A DNA stretch of 64,000 bases from Rhodospirillaceae bacterium (lineage in GTDB: Bacteria; Pseudomonadota; Alphaproteobacteria; Rhodospirillales; JABHCV01): the NCBI GenBank assembly GCA_018671895.1, contig JABHGV010000008.1:16154-80153 (forward strand). The letters are read 5' to 3'. Positions 60,758 to 64,000 of the stretch are shown here, piece by piece (positions within the stretch are counted from its first letter, which is position 1; each line of letters starts with the position of its first letter). Under the pieces are notes generated by a model, which did not search any database, was not told where the DNA came from, and worked only from the letters and a program-made list of their open reading frames with translations. The translations under genes were made by a program, and so were the position numbers.

Positions 60758-62035
60758 CTAACTCACCGGCAGTGTGATGGTGAAGGTCGAGCCTTCGCCC
60801 GGTGTGCTGGTGACCTCGATAGAGCCGTTGTTCTTTTCCAGCAGGTCTTTGCATAACAACAGCCCGAGCCCGGTGCCGCCCTCGCCGCCGGTGCCTTTGG
60901 TCGAATTAGCATCGCCGATACTGAACAGCGTATCGATTTGACCCGGAGTCATGCCGACACCGCTGTCGGTGATCGAGATCTGGCATTGGTCGCCGGTGTT
61001 TTCGCCCGCGATGGTGACGGTACCGGGCGCGGCGGTAAACTTGATGGCGTTGCTGGTCAGGTTGCGAATGACTGTGTCGATCATGTGTTCGTCGGCAAAG
61101 GCCGTGATGTCGTCGCCGATATCGCTGCTGACGGCAACGCCCTTGTCGTCGCCAACCGGGCCCAGCACGTCGACAGTGCGCTGGGCGATGGCGGCCATGC
61201 GGATGATTAGCGGCTCGCTGGCGATCTGGTCCATTTGCAGGCGCGCCCATTCCAGCAGGTTTTCAAGCAATCCAAACACCCGCTTTGCCGATTCATCGAT
61301 GTTGGCTGAATATTCGACGATCTGTTCGGGCGACAATTTGTCTGCGGCCATGGCGATCATGCCGGTGTACCCCAGTAGCGAGGTAAACGGGCTGCGCAGG
61401 TCATGGGCGATGATGGAGAAGAACCGGTTTTTTTCCTGATTCAGTTTTTGCAGTTCCTGCTCGCGTTCGGTGACGTCCTTCAGTGCCTTTTTCAGTTCGT
61501 CCTGGGCCAGCGACAGTTCCTCGGCCATTTCGATGTACTCGACGCTTTGCGCTTCGAAACGTTCGCGAGAGTCTTGCAAATCCATCATCCGCTGGATCAG
61601 GCCTTCCTGATCATCGCGGATATTATCTTCCTGACGTTTGCGCTCAACGGCGTGATTGAGCATGCGCTCCAGAAACCGGGGTTGGTGGAATTGATCCCAG
61701 ACCAAAAACAGCATCGCTCCCAGATTGACCGCTTCGGCCTCTCCCTCGTGGGTGTCTTCTTCTGAAATCAGGATTGCCGGGCCCTTGCATCCACGACCGG
61801 TAATGTCCCAGACGACTTCCAGCCCGCGATCCTTTTCGAATGTCTGGTTGACCAGAAAAACATCGTGCACGTTTTTTTCAAGATGAGTGACGGCATCATC
61901 AAACGTAGTCGCAACATCAAGGCTGTAATCCCCGACAGCGTCGTCGAGCCTTTGTTTGATCAACGCCGCGTGTTCCGTGTCGTCATCGACGAGCAGAATG
62001 TGCCGTGTTTTTGCTTTTGTTTCCGTGTCGCTCAT
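60758..62035 (-). CDS. Soluble histidine kinase with degenerate N-terminal receiver
   Basis: 425 residues, no membrane segment. Receiver-like domain (about 12-130): acidic LLVDDDTEH is intact, but the site of the phosphoacceptor reads VFLVNQTFEKDRG (Asn for Asp) and the conserved Lys place is LFLVWDQ. Then a coiled coil (about 150-215), H-box FFSIIAHDLRSPFTSLLGY, N-box NLTSNAIKF, G1 ITDSGVGMTPG and G2 GGTGLGLLLCKDLL. So the kinase half looks active, but the receiver cannot be phosphorylated in the usual way. Cognate partner not in the window. Confidence 0.9.
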   Translation of the reverse strand: MSDTETKAKTRHILLVDDDTEHAALIKQRLDDAVGDYSLDVATTFDDAVTHLEKNVHDVFLVNQTFEKDRGLEVVWDITGRGCKGPAILISEEDTHEGEAEAVNLGAMLFLVWDQFHQPRFLERMLNHAVERKRQEDNIRDDQEGLIQRMMDLQDSRERFEAQSVEYIEMAEELSLAQDELKKALKDVTEREQELQKLNQEKNRFFSIIAHDLRSPFTSLLGYTGMIAMAADKLSPEQIVEYSANIDESAKRVFGLLENLLEWARLQMDQIASEPLIIRMAAIAQRTVDVLGPVGDDKGVAVSSDIGDDITAFADEHMIDTVIRNLTSNAIKFTAAPGTVTIAGENTGDQCQISITDSGVGMTPGQIDTLFSIGDANSTKGTGGEGGTGLGLLLCKDLLEKNNGSIEVTSTPGEGSTFTITLPVS

Positions 62036-62053
62036 CTTTTGCTCATCTGTCAG

Positions 62054-63550
62054 TCAGCCAAGATATCTGTATCTTAGGTGGGCCTTGAAGTCATCCGTGT
62101 TTAGATACTTTCCGGTCGCCCGCTTTAACAGGTCAGGCGCTGTGAGCGACGAGCCCAGCGAATGCACGTTGGCACCAAGCCAGTCCATCAATGGCTTGAA
62201 GTCGCCTTTCGGGATTGCTTCGGCGATCTCTGGCCTGGCCTGTCGAGCAGATATATATAGCTGCGCCGCCGTCATCGCACCCAGTGTATAGGTCGGGAAA
62301 TAGCCCCACGCCCCGTCGTACCAGTGAATGTCCTGCATACAGCCTTCGCGGTCGTTGGCCGGACGAATGCCGAGCAGACGTTCCATGCCGTCGTCCCATG
62401 CCGCCGGCAGGTCGACGACGTTGATGTCGCCTGAAATCATCGCCTGTTCCAGCCGATAGCGCAGAATGACGTGTAGCGGATAGGTGACTTCGTCGGCATC
62501 GACGCGAATCATGCCGGGCGTCACCTTCGTTAACAGCGTGTGCAGGTTGCCGGGCTGCCATTGGGGCCCGGAGCCCTGAAATGCCTCGGCCATCAGGGGG
62601 GCTGCGTATTCAAGAAACGGCAAAGACCGGCAGACCTGCATTTCAATCAGCAACGACTGGCTTTCATGCATTGCCATGCCGAGCGCCCCGCCGACAGGCT
62701 GATAGCGCCAATCATCGGGCAGGCCGCGTTCATACATGGCGTGCCCGGTTTCGTGCAGCACCCCCATCAGGGCGGATGCATAGTCAGATTTGTCATACCG
62801 GGTGGTGATGCGCACATCGTCAACCGTGCCGCCGCAAAACGGATGCAGGCTGATATCCAGACGCCCGTGGTCAAAATCGAACCCCAGGGATTTCATCAAC
62901 TTGATGCCCAGCTGCCGCTGCGCTTCGATGGGGAACGGGCCTTTCGGGGCGTTGGCGGTGGACGTCGACTGATGCTCGATCACGTCGGTCAGGAACCCAG
63001 GCAAAAAATCTTCCAGATCGGCGAACAGCACATCAATGTCGGCGCTGCGCCCACCGGGCTCGTACTCATCAAGCAGTGCGTCATAAGGGCTGAGGCCAAG
63101 GGCGTCGGATTTCGCCCGGGCACTGTCGCGGACCAAATCAAGAAGCGTCTCAAGGGGGGCTCTGACGGCATCAAAATCGTTCTCAGCGCGCGCCTTGCGC
63201 CACACTGTCTCGCATGCGCTTGATGCATGGGACAGGGCGACCACCTGTGCCTCGGTCAGGGCAGTGGCGTGGGCATGGCGGCGGCGCATTAAATCCAGAT
63301 TGGCCCGTTGCCAGTCATCGAGGTTTGCGTCTTCGGCCGCCTTGAGCAGGTCCCCGGTTTCAGGTGCACACAACAAGCCGTGGGTGACGGCGCTCATCTC
63401 GGCGATTTGTGCGGCCCGCCCGGTCGCTCCGCCCGGAGGCATCATGGTCGATGAATCCCAATGTAGTATCGATGCCGCTTCGCCCAGCGTCAGCAGGCGC
63501 TGAAATCGTGCCTCAAGTTGGGTGTAAGGGGACGGCTCTACAGAATCCAT
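62054..63550 (-). CDS. M32 family carboxypeptidase
   Basis: Zinc metallocarboxypeptidase (thermostable carboxypeptidase Taq family), 498 residues. Zinc motif GVLHETGHAMYERG (HExxH) near residue 263 and the third ligand in AMHESQSLLIEMQV. HPFCGGTVDDVRITTRYDKSDYASAL and RVDADEVTYPLHVILRYRLEQAMISGDI are typical. Cytoplasmic, acts on peptides with wide specificity. The start overlaps the ctaB stop by 13 bases. Confidence 0.93.
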   Translation of the reverse strand: MDSVEPSPYTQLEARFQRLLTLGEAASILHWDSSTMMPPGGATGRAAQIAEMSAVTHGLLCAPETGDLLKAAEDANLDDWQRANLDLMRRRHAHATALTEAQVVALSHASSACETVWRKARAENDFDAVRAPLETLLDLVRDSARAKSDALGLSPYDALLDEYEPGGRSADIDVLFADLEDFLPGFLTDVIEHQSTSTANAPKGPFPIEAQRQLGIKLMKSLGFDFDHGRLDISLHPFCGGTVDDVRITTRYDKSDYASALMGVLHETGHAMYERGLPDDWRYQPVGGALGMAMHESQSLLIEMQVCRSLPFLEYAAPLMAEAFQGSGPQWQPGNLHTLLTKVTPGMIRVDADEVTYPLHVILRYRLEQAMISGDINVVDLPAAWDDGMERLLGIRPANDREGCMQDIHWYDGAWGYFPTYTLGAMTAAQLYISARQARPEIAEAIPKGDFKPLMDWLGANVHSLGSSLTAPDLLKRATGKYLNTDDFKAHLRYRYLG

Positions 63551-64000
63551 TTGGTCACGGCCAGGTCAATCAGCAGCAAACCGAAGATCAGGAACAGATA
63601 AAGGATCGAGAACAGGAACATGGAACGCGCCTTTTTATCGGCGTCTTCGTCGTCTTCTTTGGTGCGCAGCACGATCACGGCATGGCGCAGGAACCAGACG
63701 CCCAGCGCCGCCGCCGGTATGGCATAGACCAGTCCGGACATACCGACGATCCACGGCAACAGCGTCACCGGCACCAGAATCAGGGTGTAGATGAGCATTT
63801 GTATCTTGGTCGTGCGCTTGCCCTTTGCCACCGGCATCATCGGCACGCCTGCGGCTTCGTAATCGCCGCTGCGGAACAGGGCCAGCGCCCATGTGTGGGG
63901 CGGCGTCCATAAAAAGATAATCAGGAACAGGATCATCGATTGCCAGTTGGCGTCTCCGGTGACCGCGATCCAGCCGATCATCGGCGGGAATGCGCCTGCC
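63538..64000 (-). CDS. ctaB: Protoheme IX farnesyltransferase (C-terminal part)
   Basis: Heme O synthase, UbiA-family membrane prenyltransferase that modifies heme for cytochrome oxidase. Only the last about 154 residues are in the window; the 5' end lies beyond 64000. Visible: PPMIGWIAVTGD, SMILFLIIFLWTPPHTWALALFRSGDYEAAGVPMMPVAKGKRTTKIQ, which is the signature cytoplasmic loop, then four to five helices. Supports a heme-copper oxidase, matching the Sco1 and PCuAC genes. Confidence 0.93.
   Translation of the reverse strand, partial: AGAFPPMIGWIAVTGDANWQSMILFLIIFLWTPPHTWALALFRSGDYEAAGVPMMPVAKGKRTTKIQMLIYTLILVPVTLLPWIVGMSGLVYAIPAAALGVWFLRHAVIVLRTKEDDEDADKKARSMFLFSILYLFLIFGLLLIDLAVTKWIL

Overview
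The window is chromosomal DNA of an alphaproteobacterium, most like the Rhodospirillales. The reasons are the gene content and order: a PetP/PetR-type MarR plus OmpR regulator pair, petABC for the bc1 complex, a phasin with PhaR-like operators, split glycine decarboxylase genes (gcvPA/gcvPB), a single-chain HSK2-type thrB next to rnhA, and mtnP-mtnA-aldolase as in the Rhodospirillum MTA salvage shunt. GANTC sites of the CcrM type are also present. Coding density is high, start and stop codons overlap often, and nearly all genes are housekeeping. Both ends are cut inside genes: rppH at the left and ctaB at the right.

Layout. 1-2570: rppH, a Ca/Na antiporter, a pteridine-reductase-like SDR and folB. 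2571-2938: AT-rich gap with DnaA boxes and five GANTC sites. 2939-8819: uvrC, pgsA, then molybdenum cofactor genes mobB-moeA-moaD-moaE and a LOG-family gene. 8914-10718: ppk2 and ilvE on the minus strand. 10719-11087: nested palindromes. 11088-14759: MarR, response regulator, sensor kinase and a glycosyltransferase-like gene. 14988-17764 (minus): phasin, proC, ybjN, ubiK. 17930-26452 (plus): hldD, lgt, MidA-like methyltransferase, pgeF, a lipoprotein, prs, rplY, pth, ychF. 26660-28355: copper delivery genes (DUF2946-like, PCuAC, Sco1). 28477-30994: an AT-richer three-lipoprotein operon with an M48 protease. 31019-36331: FKBP-rhodanese fusion, then mtnP-mtnA-pilZ-aldolase/SDR. 36333-40308 (minus): MFS transporter and petABC. 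40471-45919: trmL, cca, NUDIX, LysR with divergent DoxX-pirin, and a small acidic protein. 46076-50746 (minus): gcvT-H-PA-PB under a tandem glycine riboswitch. 50969-64000: two exported proteins, thrB-rnhA, a small Cys-rich protein, peroxiredoxin with a DsbD-like reductase, yqgE, thrC, a kinase with a degenerate receiver, an M32 carboxypeptidase and the end of ctaB.

No rRNA, tRNA, CRISPR array, prophage or intact insertion sequence was seen. The unusual content is non-coding. (i) A multi-hairpin repeat occurs nine times at 3' ends of genes, usually between convergent genes. (ii) Three intergenic inserts of about 270-280 bp (ilvE/marR, proC/ybjN, and after pgeF) are bounded by inverted repeats, one arm of which lies inside the neighbouring coding sequence. 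(iii) The gap before uvrC has an origin-like DnaA/GANTC cluster. No clearly new protein-based system was found; the repeats are the best candidates for something undescribed.
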